DNA of 64,000 nucleotides, taken from positions 7,624 to 71,623 of the forward strand of contig JBNJEH010000007.1 of the NCBI GenBank assembly GCA_051745635.1, read 5' to 3'. This stretch comes from Brumimicrobium sp051745635. GTDB lineage: Bacteria > Bacteroidota > Bacteroidia > Flavobacteriales_D > Crocinitomicaceae. Each line of letters begins with the position of its first letter. The stretch's first letter is position 1. The position numbers and the translations under genes are program-made. Of the stretch, positions 17,679 through 25,018 are shown piece by piece. The notes under the pieces were generated by a model. It was not told where the DNA came from. It saw nothing but the letters and a program-made list of their open reading frames with translations, and did not search any database.

Positions 17679-18215
17679 ATGGATGATGAAACGCTCGTAA
17701 AAAAATGTGTGGCTGGTGATGCGATTGCGCAGCGAACGTTGTTTGATCAACACGCTTCAAAAATGCTCGGTGTTACCATGCGATACATCAACGATAAAGA
17801 GCGGGCAGAAGACGTTTTACAAGACGCTTTTATTAAGGTGTTTAAAAATTTAAAGCGTTTTCAACATTCAGGTTCTTTGGAAGGATGGATTAGACGCATT
17901 GTTGTGAATACTGCACTCGATCAATTGCGCAAAAACAAGAAACGTCAGCGGGATGTTGCTTTGGATGATTCGTTTATAGAAATAACGACGAATAATTTCA
18001 CTGAAGAACGGCTGGAAGCGGATAGCTTGATGAAAATTGTGCAGCAATTACCAGAAGGCTACCGCATGGTATTTAATATGTTTGCGATTGAAGGGTACAG
18101 TCATAAAGAAATTGCAAAAGAACTGGGAATTTCTGAGAATACTTCAAAGTCTCAGTATTCGCGGGCAAAGACAGTGTTAAAAGAAATTTTAAAAAAATTG
18201 AAAATTGAGCGATAA
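17679..18215 (+). CDS. ECF-family RNA polymerase sigma factor
   Basis: A 178-residue sigma-70 family protein of ECF type. Region 2 (about 8-78) has ALFDQHASKMLGVTMRYINDK-like helices, DVLQDAFIKVFKNLKRF (the -10 recognition and core-binding part) and GSLEGWIRRIVVNTALDQLR. Region 4 (about 118-172) has LPEGYRMVFNMFAIEGYSHKEIAKELGISENTSKSQ, the helix-turn-helix for the -35 contact. The downstream gene overlaps its 3' end by 11 nt, so the two are translationally coupled, the usual layout for a sigma factor and a membrane partner. Confidence 0.95.
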   Translation: MDDETLVKKCVAGDAIAQRTLFDQHASKMLGVTMRYINDKERAEDVLQDAFIKVFKNLKRFQHSGSLEGWIRRIVVNTALDQLRKNKKRQRDVALDDSFIEITTNNFTEERLEADSLMKIVQQLPEGYRMVFNMFAIEGYSHKEIAKELGISENTSKSQYSRAKTVLKEILKKLKIER

Positions 18216-19302
18216 GGATGAAATAAAAGAATTGTTCCAGGAAAAACTGGGGAATTACCAGGCAAAAGTGGATCCAAAGCTTTGGCAGGGTGTTCAGTCG
18301 GGTTTATCCTCGAGCGCGGCGGCAGGAACGTCACTCGGTATCGGTGCCAAAATTGGTATCGGTGCACTGGGTGCGGCTGTCATTACGGCTGCTTCAATTT
18401 TTGTTTACAGCGAATTTGACGGCGATGACGTAGAAAAAAGTACGGCAGATAAAACTGAAAAAAGAATTGAAAATCATTCACAGGAAGAGACCGATCAACA
18501 ATCCTCATCAATCGATTTAAATTCAAACGAAAAAACGGTTGAAAAAGAGTCTGTTGAGGATAAGCAAGTGCTTCATGAGAAACAAGCGCCTACAGAAGAG
18601 AAGGAGAACCCTGATGAAACGCCTTCCGCTCCTGCTGAAGAAGTTGATGAACATACCGATACTACTGCTGTTCCTCCTGTAAAGCTACCCGAACCAAAAA
18701 TTGAAAAGGACGCGCCTCAAACAACTGCGGAAAGGGAGGAAATTAACCGCGAAAAAGCGCCCGATGAAGCAACTGAAAAAGAGGTGTTGAGCTGGAAGTT
18801 GAAGCCGGAAATTGCGGAACAGGAAAATCAATATGTACAATTTCGCGTATCCAAGGGCGACGTCATAGATGAAATTGAGTGGGATTTTGATGATGGTCAT
18901 TTTTCGCATCAATTCGATCCGGAGCACTTTTACAGTGAGACGGGAACGTATGAAGTTAACGTGCGGGCAACGGCGAACAATCAAACCAAAGAAAGTACAA
19001 TTTCGGTTAATATTGAAATTGAGGGTCAAATTACCCGTTTACCAAATACATTTACCCCCAACGGTGATGGTCAAAATGATGAATTTTTTATTGAATCGAA
19101 AGGATTAAAAGATTTCCAGATCAACGTTATGAATGATGATCGCGAGATTATTTACCAGAGTAACCGGGAAGATTTTCGCTGGGACGGTACTGCTTTAAAT
19201 GGACAACCTGCCCCGGAAGGACGCTATGTTTATATCATTATGGCGCACGATCACAAAGGAAATACGATCAATAAATACGAAGAACTTCACATTGTTCGAT
19301 AA
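18205..19302 (+). CDS. Membrane protein with anti-sigma-like start, PKD and CHU_C domains
   Basis: A 365-residue protein starting at TTG 18205 inside the sigma gene. Residues 1-40 (DEIKELFQEKLGNYQAKVDPKLWQGVQ) resemble the short cytoplasmic start of Bacteroidota anti-sigma-like partners. A helix near 48-68 (GIGALGAAVITAASIFVYSEF) should cross the inner membrane. An acidic, proline-rich stretch (70-195) leads to a PKD-like domain (about 198-275, IEWDFDDGHFSHQFDPEHFYSETGTY) and a CHU_C domain (LPNTFTPNGDGQNDEF...FRWDGTALNGQPAPEGRYVY). CHU_C usually marks T9SS type B cargo, which is odd on a membrane-anchored protein. I infer a sensor or partner of the sigma factor. Confidence 0.75.
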   Translation: MSDKDEIKELFQEKLGNYQAKVDPKLWQGVQSGLSSSAAAGTSLGIGAKIGIGALGAAVITAASIFVYSEFDGDDVEKSTADKTEKRIENHSQEETDQQSSSIDLNSNEKTVEKESVEDKQVLHEKQAPTEEKENPDETPSAPAEEVDEHTDTTAVPPVKLPEPKIEKDAPQTTAEREEINREKAPDEATEKEVLSWKLKPEIAEQENQYVQFRVSKGDVIDEIEWDFDDGHFSHQFDPEHFYSETGTYEVNVRATANNQTKESTISVNIEIEGQITRLPNTFTPNGDGQNDEFFIESKGLKDFQINVMNDDREIIYQSNREDFRWDGTALNGQPAPEGRYVYIIMAHDHKGNTINKYEELHIVR

Positions 19303-19350
19303 GTCGCTTTTTAAACGTTTGACGGTGTTTCATTCATATTTACGTGTTAT

Positions 19351-19531
19351 CAAGATAGGTCGTAAATTTTAATTTAAAACATTCTTTCTTATTCTTATTG
19401 GTTGCTTAGATTTACAAAAGATGTTAGACCTGGAGATGTTAGATATGCTTAATATCAGCTATCTAACATCTATTGTCTAATTGTCTAACATCTGTCACTA
19501 TTGTTTTACGACTTAAATTGCTAATCCTATT
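19351..19531 (-). repeat. Dispersed intergenic element, copy 3 (inverted)
   Basis: Reverse-oriented copy of the elements at 534 and 9934. It begins CAAGATAGGTCGTAAATTTT and ends CTAATCCTAT; the hairpin arms are present as GATGTTAGATATG and AGCTATCTAACATC. It sits in the gap after the CHU_C membrane protein and takes up most of it. No coding content is seen. Confidence 0.8.
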
Positions 19532-19607
19532 ATAATTTATCGACATTCTGCCTGATTAAAAGTGCGATCCTACTATTTTTATTTACTTTGTACTGGAGTT
19601 ATTGGTT

Positions 19608-20300
19608 ATGAACGCTAAATTAGTGAAAATAGGATTGATTGGGCTCGTAGTGAGCATGGGTTTTTCTTTGAGCGGAACGGCACAGAACTATAAAAAAGTG
19701 AAGCCGTATACGTGGATGCTGGGTATTTCCTGGAATGCCATGGAAGACGACGGTGATCGCTATGCCCACTTATTTAATTTTAACGATTCGTGGAATTTAC
19801 CGGTATTTCCATCCTCGCTCAACCTTGATTTTTATATGCAGAAAGGTATGAGTATAGACGTTATGGCTTCGTACAATGAATATAGACAAGGAAAAACAAT
19901 TAATCTCGATACGACGCGATCCGGTAAAGCGGGTGCACTTTCCGTTCATTTTAAGTATAGTTTCGGTTTTCTCATGCGTCAGCAACGGGTAGATCCGTTT
20001 GTTTTTGGAGGATTGGGCTATACGGGCAGAGAAGCGATCTGGCCTCAAAATATGTTGAGTGGAAACATTGGCGCCGGCGTGAATGTGATGATCTGGAAAG
20101 GGCTGGGAGTGCAAATCAGAACGACGGGAAAAGTTGGATTGATACCTCAGATTTACGATCCTGAATTTGATTATATGCACCACCATTTTGGACTGATTTA
20201 TAAATTTCCTGAGATGAAAGGGGGATACACCGATTTCCACAAACGAAAATACAAGTGGGGGCATAAAAACTACAGGTATCGCAAACCGAAAGGGATGTAA
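19608..20300 (+). CDS. Outer-membrane beta-barrel-like protein
   Basis: A 230-residue exported protein. MNAKLVKIGLIGLVVSMGFSLSGTAQ is a signal peptide; I take the ATG at 19608 rather than the in-frame TTG six bases earlier. The mature part alternates hydrophobic and polar residues (SLNLDFYMQKGMSIDVMASY, GALSVHFKYSFGFLM, PFVFGGLGYTG, GNIGAGVNVMIWKGLGVQIRTTGKVG, HHHFGLIYKF), as in small OmpA-type or OmpW-type barrels of about eight strands. The C-terminus (HKRKYKWGHKNYRYRKPKGM) is unusually basic. No peptidoglycan-binding domain is present. The ligand is unknown. Confidence 0.75.
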   Translation: MNAKLVKIGLIGLVVSMGFSLSGTAQNYKKVKPYTWMLGISWNAMEDDGDRYAHLFNFNDSWNLPVFPSSLNLDFYMQKGMSIDVMASYNEYRQGKTINLDTTRSGKAGALSVHFKYSFGFLMRQQRVDPFVFGGLGYTGREAIWPQNMLSGNIGAGVNVMIWKGLGVQIRTTGKVGLIPQIYDPEFDYMHHHFGLIYKFPEMKGGYTDFHKRKYKWGHKNYRYRKPKGM

Positions 20301-20599
20301 ATAGTTACATCGGAACGCGCTTTGTCGTATGGCGTACTACTTTATGAATGCATTGAGTTTTTCAATTCCGATTCTCAAGAACAGGGCAGCGAGCATACTG
20401 CAGTTCTGTAAGGTGGGACTGTATTAGTGGTTATTTATTATCTGCATTCAATTGTTTTTTATTTCTCGTAACAATAAATTTTTTTCAAAAAAGCGATTTT
20501 GTCTGCCTTATTATTGAATTTTTACTGCAAGTATCAGTAGAAAGATCTTTTTTCGTGTTACAACCAAAAAGGAAAATATTTTGATTTGCGATTTCAATT
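20301..20599. other. Gap with a palindromic element (20468-20561)
   Basis: No gene is seen. GTAACA at 20468-20473 and TGTTAC at 20556-20561 face each other, with AAATTTTTTTC and GAAAAAAGATC continuing the imperfect pairing. The element lies just 3' of the 128-residue membrane gene. It resembles, in placement and shape, the palindromes after the next two minus-strand units. Confidence 0.35.
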
Positions 20600-20986
20600 T
20601 TAATTTTGGATTAATAGATAGAAAATTGCAATGATAGGTAAATACAGGCTTGCGAGGTAAAAGGTTACTTTATGATACTTTGATTCATTGCGTTTCCATA
20701 AATAATAAATTGCCAATCCAAGCATAATAAATGGTGCAATAAAAAGCACAAAAATAAATCCAAGATTTGCCATTGCAGACCAATACCAAAATAGAGAAGT
20801 CAAAATAATTAAAAGAAGACCTCCGTAGATAAAAAATTCCAAAAACAAAGCAACATTCGGCGGATTCTGAATGTTGGCCTTCTTCATTTTATTTAAGAGA
20901 ATAAGGTAAAAAACAATTCCGAGTATGGGGATTACAAAGTGTATCAACACAGCAGTAATTAATTCAGATGTACTCAGTTCTTCCAT
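20600..20986 (-). CDS. Small four-helix membrane protein
   Basis: A 128-residue inner-membrane protein with hydrophobic stretches near 10-30 (AVLIHFVIPILGIVFYLILL), 46-68 (LFLEFFIYGGLLLIILTSLFW), 72-93 (LGFIFVLFIAPFIMLGLAIYYL) and 107-125. No catalytic or transport motif is recognisable. It belongs to the accessory stretch with the toxin-antitoxin pairs, where small orphan membrane proteins are common. It is followed by a palindromic element. Confidence 0.6.
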   Translation of the reverse strand: MEELSTSELITAVLIHFVIPILGIVFYLILLNKMKKANIQNPPNVALFLEFFIYGGLLLIILTSLFWYWSAMANLGFIFVLFIAPFIMLGLAIYYLWKRNESKYHKVTFYLASLYLPIIAIFYLLIQN

Positions 20987-20991
20987 ATTAC

Positions 20992-21134
20992 AGATAATGT
21001 TGCTCAGCTAAAAAAGTCGCTGCTGTCTTTTAAAGTTAATCATTAATTTGAAAAGAGGATTGATTGAGCTGAGGTTGATTTATCATTCGAAGAGCAATCG
21101 TTGCAGTATTTTTTAGGTAGCGTTAACAGCATTA
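20992..21134. repeat. 143-bp palindromic repeat, copy A
   Basis: This segment is about 75-80% identical by eye to 22368-22508, in direct orientation; both contain CAGCTAAAAAA, GCTGCT, TTATCATTCGAAG and GCAATCGTTGCAGT. Its two ends are imperfect inverted repeats: TAATGTTGCTCAGCTAAAAA against TAATGCTGTTAACGCTACC continuing TAAAAAAT on the other strand. It abuts the 3' end of the gene at 21135. It could be a recombination site or a miniature element. Confidence 0.7.
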
Positions 21135-21626
21135 TTAAACCACGGAGCAGTCTGTTTGGGCTAATATCTTTTCAAGTCGTTTTTTCATGATACGTTTATC
21201 CGATAATGGTTTGATCTTAAACTTTCCATTTATTGTGAGTATTTTGAGTATATCTTCCATATCATCTTTGCGACTAATCCATATCTGACTGAAGAAGGGG
21301 AAACTGGAGTAAATTAAAGTCATATGAGGATAAACAAGAGAACCTTCGTGAAGACTAAATGAAAACTTCTTTATTGATGTAACTGAAATCTTTCGATTGT
21401 AGAATAGGATAAGCGGGTAATAAATAATTATTTGACCTGCATCAAGTTTCACCCATCTTAAGCCAAACAGTATTAAACAACCTGATATTACCAACATCCA
21501 GAATGGATAATATCCTGAGTTGAACAGAATGAAAAACGCAAATATTTGTAGAATTAGAGCTACACTCAAGTGAAACTTAATTCCAGTATCATTTTTAAGT
21601 GTATATGAATTTCGCATTGTGGTCAT
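21135..21626 (-). CDS. Small membrane protein, unknown function
   Basis: A 163-residue protein with a closely spaced pair of hydrophobic segments near 21-53 (LSVALILQIFAFFILFNSGYY and FWMLVISGCLILFGL), followed by a mostly soluble beta-rich part (KLDAGQIIIYYPLILFYNRKISVTSIKKFSF) resembling a membrane-attached PH-like domain. The C-terminus is basic (KPLSDKRIMKKRLEKIL). The overall layout recalls small bacterial PH-domain proteins, but I do not claim the family. The gene lies between palindromic elements 20992-21134 and 21639-21712. Confidence 0.55.
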   Translation of the reverse strand: MTTMRNSYTLKNDTGIKFHLSVALILQIFAFFILFNSGYYPFWMLVISGCLILFGLRWVKLDAGQIIIYYPLILFYNRKISVTSIKKFSFSLHEGSLVYPHMTLIYSSFPFFSQIWISRKDDMEDILKILTINGKFKIKPLSDKRIMKKRLEKILAQTDCSVV

Positions 21627-21638
21627 CTCTGCATTGCT

Positions 21639-21712
21639 GGTAACGGTCTAAAATAAGAAATGAAACGCAAATCTTGAAGCCTAACGACGCTATTTGTTTA
21701 TTTGTTGTTACC
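21639..21712. repeat. Palindromic element behind the MazF-type gene
   Basis: GGTAAC at 21639-21644 and GTTACC at 21707-21712 are inverted; AAAATAAGAAATGAAACGC inside one half resembles AAATAAACAAATAGCG in the complement of the other. It contains GCCTAACG, an RYYYAAC-like word of the kind found in attC sites. It lies directly 3' of the toxin gene and upstream of the 163-residue gene. Confidence 0.4.
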
Positions 21713-21725
21713 TCCTACCATTTAA

Positions 21726-22049
21726 TTAATCGACAAATGTTTCTTGTATAACTTGTTTGCATAAAACTATCTCACTGTCCGAGAGAGAGCCCAGGTTTTT
21801 AATGACCCTGGTTTTGACAATGGTTCGAACCTGGTCGATTACCACCCAACCAATTTGTTTATTGTGTTTGACTTTCACCCGAGTGGGATAATTTCTACTT
21901 TTTGTTGTCAGCGGGGCAATCGTAATTGTCCGCAAATTATCATTAATCTCATTGGGTGAAATAATTACACACGGTCTCGTTTTCTTTATCTCACTGCTTA
22001 GCGTAGGATCAAGATTGACCAAAACAATATCGTATTGATTTAATTCCAT
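21726..22049 (-). CDS. MazF/PemK-type toxin
   Basis: A 107-residue toxin of the MazF/PemK fold, an mRNA endoribonuclease family. MELNQYDIVLVNLDPTLSSEIKKTRPCVIISPNEIND is the classical opening, with the catalytic-loop Arg in KKTRPCVII. TITIAPLTTKSRNYPTRVKV and GWVVIDQVRTIVKTRVIKNLG complete the fold, with the conserved Thr/Ser in APLTTKS and the DQVR motif. Its start overlaps the antitoxin gene by 10 nt, as usual for such operons. Together with the antitoxin it would form an inert complex until the antitoxin is degraded. Confidence 0.92.
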   Translation of the reverse strand: MELNQYDIVLVNLDPTLSSEIKKTRPCVIISPNEINDNLRTITIAPLTTKSRNYPTRVKVKHNKQIGWVVIDQVRTIVKTRVIKNLGSLSDSEIVLCKQVIQETFVD

Positions 22050-22285
22050 TCGTCGAAATTTTCATCTTCAAAGACGTCGTCAAAGAAAAGCTGGTCGTCA
22101 CCCTCCCTGTTCATTTTTTTAAATGCCTTGTCCCATCCCTTTCTAGGATCGCTAATGGGCTTAAGGATAATTTGACCTTTTTCCAAAATCAATTCAACCT
22201 TATCTGAAATATTATATTTCTCTAAAATGGTTTTGGGTAGTCGAAAGCCCTTTGAATTACCTATTTTTATAATCGAAATCTCCAT
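22040..22285 (-). CDS. MazE/AbrB-type antitoxin
   Basis: An 81-residue antitoxin. Residues 1-50 (MEISIIKIGNSKGFRLPKTILEKYNISDKVELILEKGQIILKP) form the SpoVT/AbrB swapped-hairpin DNA-binding fold, with the GNSKGFRLPK loop that contacts DNA. The acidic, disordered tail (EGDDQLFFDDVFEDENFDEWN) is the part that should wrap the toxin and be cut by proteases. It probably represses its own promoter in the upstream gap. Confidence 0.9.
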   Translation of the reverse strand: MEISIIKIGNSKGFRLPKTILEKYNISDKVELILEKGQIILKPISDPRKGWDKAFKKMNREGDDQLFFDDVFEDENFDEWN

Positions 22286-22367
22286 ATCACACTTTTTTGT
22301 ATATACAAAGTTATTACCTTTTAGTTTCTAAAACAAGTTTAAAGATAGTTTTGCTGTGTGGGATTGC

Positions 22368-22508
22368 AGGTAATGTTTTTCAGCTAAAAAATCGCTGCTA
22401 TCCATAATAGTTAAACAATAATTTGAAAGGGGACGATTGGCTTGGATGATTTATCATTCGAAGTGCAATCGTTGCAGTGTTTTTTTAGGTGATGCTAGCG
22501 GTATTTTT
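22368..22508. repeat. 141-bp palindromic repeat, copy B
   Basis: Direct repeat of 20992-21134. Shared blocks include TCAGCTAAAAAA, ATCGCTGCT, TTATCATTCGAAG and GCAATCGTTGCAGT. It lies in the divergent gap between the MazE-type antitoxin and the Xre-type antitoxin. Together with copy A it brackets a 1.2-kb segment holding the 163-residue gene and the MazE/MazF pair. Confidence 0.7.
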
Positions 22509-22564
22509 TGAATAGTAAGATAATAATTGTATATTTACATCATTAAAGGAGTAAAAATACAATC

Positions 22565-23065
22565 ATGAATAAGTTAGAAACATCTAAAAAACTAGAGAAG
22601 CAAAGGCGGGGTAAGCGTAAAGGTGTAGTAAAAAAAGCATCTGCCCCTAGCTTAGGCAAATATTCGCCAACCTGGGTTGTTATGCATGCTAAAGATGCAC
22701 CTGGTTACAAATTAGAAGTGATTGATCGCATTCGTGATGGAGTCAAAAAAAACGATTGGAAACATTTGATTTCTTATTTAGGATCGACTGAAAAGGAGTT
22801 CGCAAACATTCTGCCTGTATCCATAAGTAGTATGCAAAAGAAGAATGTTTATGGTAAAGAGACTTCTGAAAGAATTTACGAATTGGCTAGATTATTTGGA
22901 CTAGGTCATGAAGTTTTTGATTCCGAAGAAGACTTTAAGGAATGGCTCATAACACCATCTAAAGCACTTGGAGGCAAGAAACCCTTCGAATTATTGGATA
23001 GTAGTTTTGGTTTTGAAATGGTTGAAAACGAGATCGTTAGAATTCAATATAATGTTTACAGCTAA
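22565..23065 (+). CDS. Xre/MbcA/ParS-type antitoxin of a RES toxin
   Basis: A 166-residue antitoxin. The basic N-terminus (KKLEKQRRGKRKGVVKK) is probably DNA-binding or disordered. The middle (LISYLGSTEKEFANILPVSISSMQKKN) is the Xre-like helix-turn-helix region, and the last 60 residues (ERIYELARLFGLGHEVFDSEEDFKEWLITPSKALGGKKPFELLDSSFG) form the DUF2384 toxin-binding domain. Its TAA overlaps the ATG of the toxin gene by one base. A purine-rich AAAGGAG lies 14 nt upstream of the start. Confidence 0.9.
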   Translation: MNKLETSKKLEKQRRGKRKGVVKKASAPSLGKYSPTWVVMHAKDAPGYKLEVIDRIRDGVKKNDWKHLISYLGSTEKEFANILPVSISSMQKKNVYGKETSERIYELARLFGLGHEVFDSEEDFKEWLITPSKALGGKKPFELLDSSFGFEMVENEIVRIQYNVYS

Positions 23066-23535
23066 TGATTGTTTATCGAGTAGCTAATGTAAAGTATAAA
23101 GATTCCACTTTAACTGGAATAGGAGCGGAAAAGGTAGGTGGTAGATGGAATGAAGTAGGGACAAGAGCAATTTATTGTTCAGAGAATATTTCATTAGCTC
23201 TACTTGAGTATTATGTCCACTCCGAAAATATCGCAAACTTACCGAGCAAGATTTTAGTTGCCAAAATTGAATTTCCTGATGATTTTAAAATTGAAGAGTT
23301 AACAAAGTTGCCAGAACGGTGGAATCAATATCCTTATTCCTCAAAAACGACTTCTGTTTTTACCAACCTAGCAAAAGATCGGAATGTTTTTGCACTGCGA
23401 GTTCCCTCGACAATTGTGGGATTGGAATCCAACATAATACTCAATCCTTTGTATAAAGAATTCGGCAAAGTTGAGATTATTGAATTTATAGATCTACCTA
23501 TTGATGAAAGACTAAAAAAGGAAGAAAGAGGTTAG
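23065..23535 (+). CDS. RES-domain toxin
   Basis: A 156-residue RES-family toxin; characterised members cleave or consume NAD+. MIVYRVANVKYKDSTLTGIGAEKVGGRWNEVGTRAIYCSENISLALLEYYVH contains the family's Arg in GGRWN, the tyrosine/serine segment IYCSENIS and the LALLEYYVH helix with its Glu. FALRVPSTIVGLESNIILNP is the usual late RES segment. Translation is coupled to the antitoxin by the ATG/TAA overlap. Confidence 0.92.
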   Translation: MIVYRVANVKYKDSTLTGIGAEKVGGRWNEVGTRAIYCSENISLALLEYYVHSENIANLPSKILVAKIEFPDDFKIEELTKLPERWNQYPYSSKTTSVFTNLAKDRNVFALRVPSTIVGLESNIILNPLYKEFGKVEIIEFIDLPIDERLKKEERG

Positions 23536-24460
23536 AATTGAGTTTTTAAACCGTATTACCGCTAATTAATGACTAAGCACACCAAGTCACACTTGTCCTA
23601 AGAATATAAAGCGATAATGTACACCCTGATGCAATCATTTCTAATCAAATATAATTAGGGTTTACTGATTTAGAGTAAAACGCCCCTCGTGTGAATTTGG
23701 GTGTTCGGGGTTATTATGTTGTTTGTGGAATGCTAAATGAGTAGAACAACGGTAAATACTGCGTGTGTTTATGCTGTTTTGGTGGTATGTTAAGCGCGTG
23801 AAAAGAAAGACACGATAAAAAGAGAATCCCCAGAACTTGACTTGATCGATGATTTTTTACTGGTCAAAAGGGGTAACATTAAAAACGTGGGATAAAAAGG
23901 GATTAGTCTCAAAAGTTGGGGAGAGCGTTAAAAGTTAAAACTTTTTTGAAAAGAATTATCGAAGTATAAGATAATAAGAGATTGATTACCAGCCTCTTTG
24001 TTTTCAATTAAGAATTTAGGTAGTAGAGTTATCTGAAGCATAAAATTTAATAGACTGGGAGGATGCGCATAGGAAAATCAGTTCGGGGTACCCACTACCT
24101 GAAAACTTCGCGATCTCAATACGATACTGATGCTTCGTTTCACTTCGACCAGCATCACTCACATTCGATATGCTTATCTCGGCACGCTCGATATATCACA
24201 GTGCATCGCGATCGCCTTGCATAATGGTAAGGTGATCGAGTGCTGCGTAATGTAATGAAGCAGAGTATCGAGAGCACCGAAATAGAGCAGGATATTCCAG
24301 GCGCTAGATCTTTCCTGCCCTCGTCTCACGGGGTTGTTTTACTTTTTCGAGCAATGCGAAAAAGTAAAGAAGGTCAAAAAGAAAAATCACAAATGTTGAA
24401 TAATTACTTCTAAATTCATGCTTAGTCCCTAACTTTTGATCTTGAGCCATAAAAACAATT
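23536..24460. other. About 0.9 kb non-coding DNA with inverted repeats
   Basis: I see no credible gene between the RES toxin and tRNA-Cys. CGATACTGATGCTTC (from about 24120) faces GAAGCAGAGTATCG (to about 24265), and GCACGCTCGATATATCAC faces GTGATCGAGTGC between them, so roughly 145 bp could fold into a long imperfect hairpin. TACTTTTTCG and CGAAAAAGTA at 24340-24366 form a perfect 10-bp stem. CTCGGCACGCTCGATATATC is also related to the tandem repeat at 34242. It looks like decayed accessory DNA. Confidence 0.5.
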
Positions 24461-24496
24461 AAAAAACCCTCAATCCACTAAGAATCAAGGGTTTTT
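24461..24496 (-). terminator. Terminator-like hairpin after tRNA-Cys
   Basis: On the minus strand ACCCTTGATTC...GGATTGAGGGT pairs imperfectly and is followed by TTTTTT. The other strand also ends in T residues, so it may act in both directions. It begins 3 nt after the tRNA 3' end. Confidence 0.65.
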
Positions 24497-24498
24497 AG

Positions 24499-24569
24499 AG
24501 GTCCCGAGCGGATTCGAACCGCTGTACGAGGTTTTGCAGACCTCTGCCTAGCCACTCGGCCACAGGACC
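24499..24569 (-). tRNA. tRNA-Cys (anticodon GCA)
   Basis: A 71-nt cloverleaf on the minus strand. The acceptor stem pairs GGTCCTG with CGGGACC, with discriminator T. The D arm contains GCCGAGTGGCTAGGC. The anticodon stem pairs GAGGT with ACCTC around the loop CTGCAAA, so the anticodon is GCA (Cys). The T arm is AGCGGTTCGAATCCGCT. The CCA end is not encoded. tRNA genes are common insertion targets, and the accessory stretch ends right beside this one. Confidence 0.97.
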
Positions 24570-24655
24570 GTTTTTTAAAAATCCGCTCACCTGCGCGAAA
24601 CGGGAAAACAAATTTACAAATATTATTTGAATGGAGCTATATTCAATTTTCGAAT

Positions 24656-25018
24656 TCAATCAAACTGTTCTTCGATGATCACTGCAACATCGTCGACGTC
24701 TCCCTCTATTGGTGGACAATGCTTAATGACTTTCACCCGCGCCCAATGTATTTTATCAATTTCGGCATGAAACCGTACGAGCATGCGTTTGGCCACGTGC
24801 TCAATCAGTTTTGATCGCTGTTGCATCTCTTGTTTGACGATTTGATTGATGATGACATAATCGACAGTATCGTTGAGATCATCCGATTCAAATGAAGCAG
24901 TGAAATCGGTAGTTACGCTCACGTCAATCGTGTAATGTCCCCCTATTTTACCTTCCTCGGGCAAACAACCGTGATAGGCGTAAAGCTTGATACCGTTAAC
25001 TTCTACTGTGTGCTTCAT
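24656..25018 (-). CDS. folB: Dihydroneopterin aldolase
   Basis: A 120-residue folate-biosynthesis enzyme that splits 7,8-dihydroneopterin to 6-hydroxymethyl-dihydropterin and glycolaldehyde. The pattern VEVNGIKLYAYHGCLPEEGKIGGHYTIDVSV has the conserved YHG and E-E-x-x-x-G; DDLNDTVDYVIINQIVKQEM is the TVDY motif; WARVKVIKHCPPIEGDVDDVAVIIE carries the catalytic Lys. Length fits the family. It overlaps the 3' end of gltX by 4 nt (ATGA type), so translation is coupled. Confidence 0.94.
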   Translation of the reverse strand: MKHTVEVNGIKLYAYHGCLPEEGKIGGHYTIDVSVTTDFTASFESDDLNDTVDYVIINQIVKQEMQQRSKLIEHVAKRMLVRFHAEIDKIHWARVKVIKHCPPIEGDVDDVAVIIEEQFD

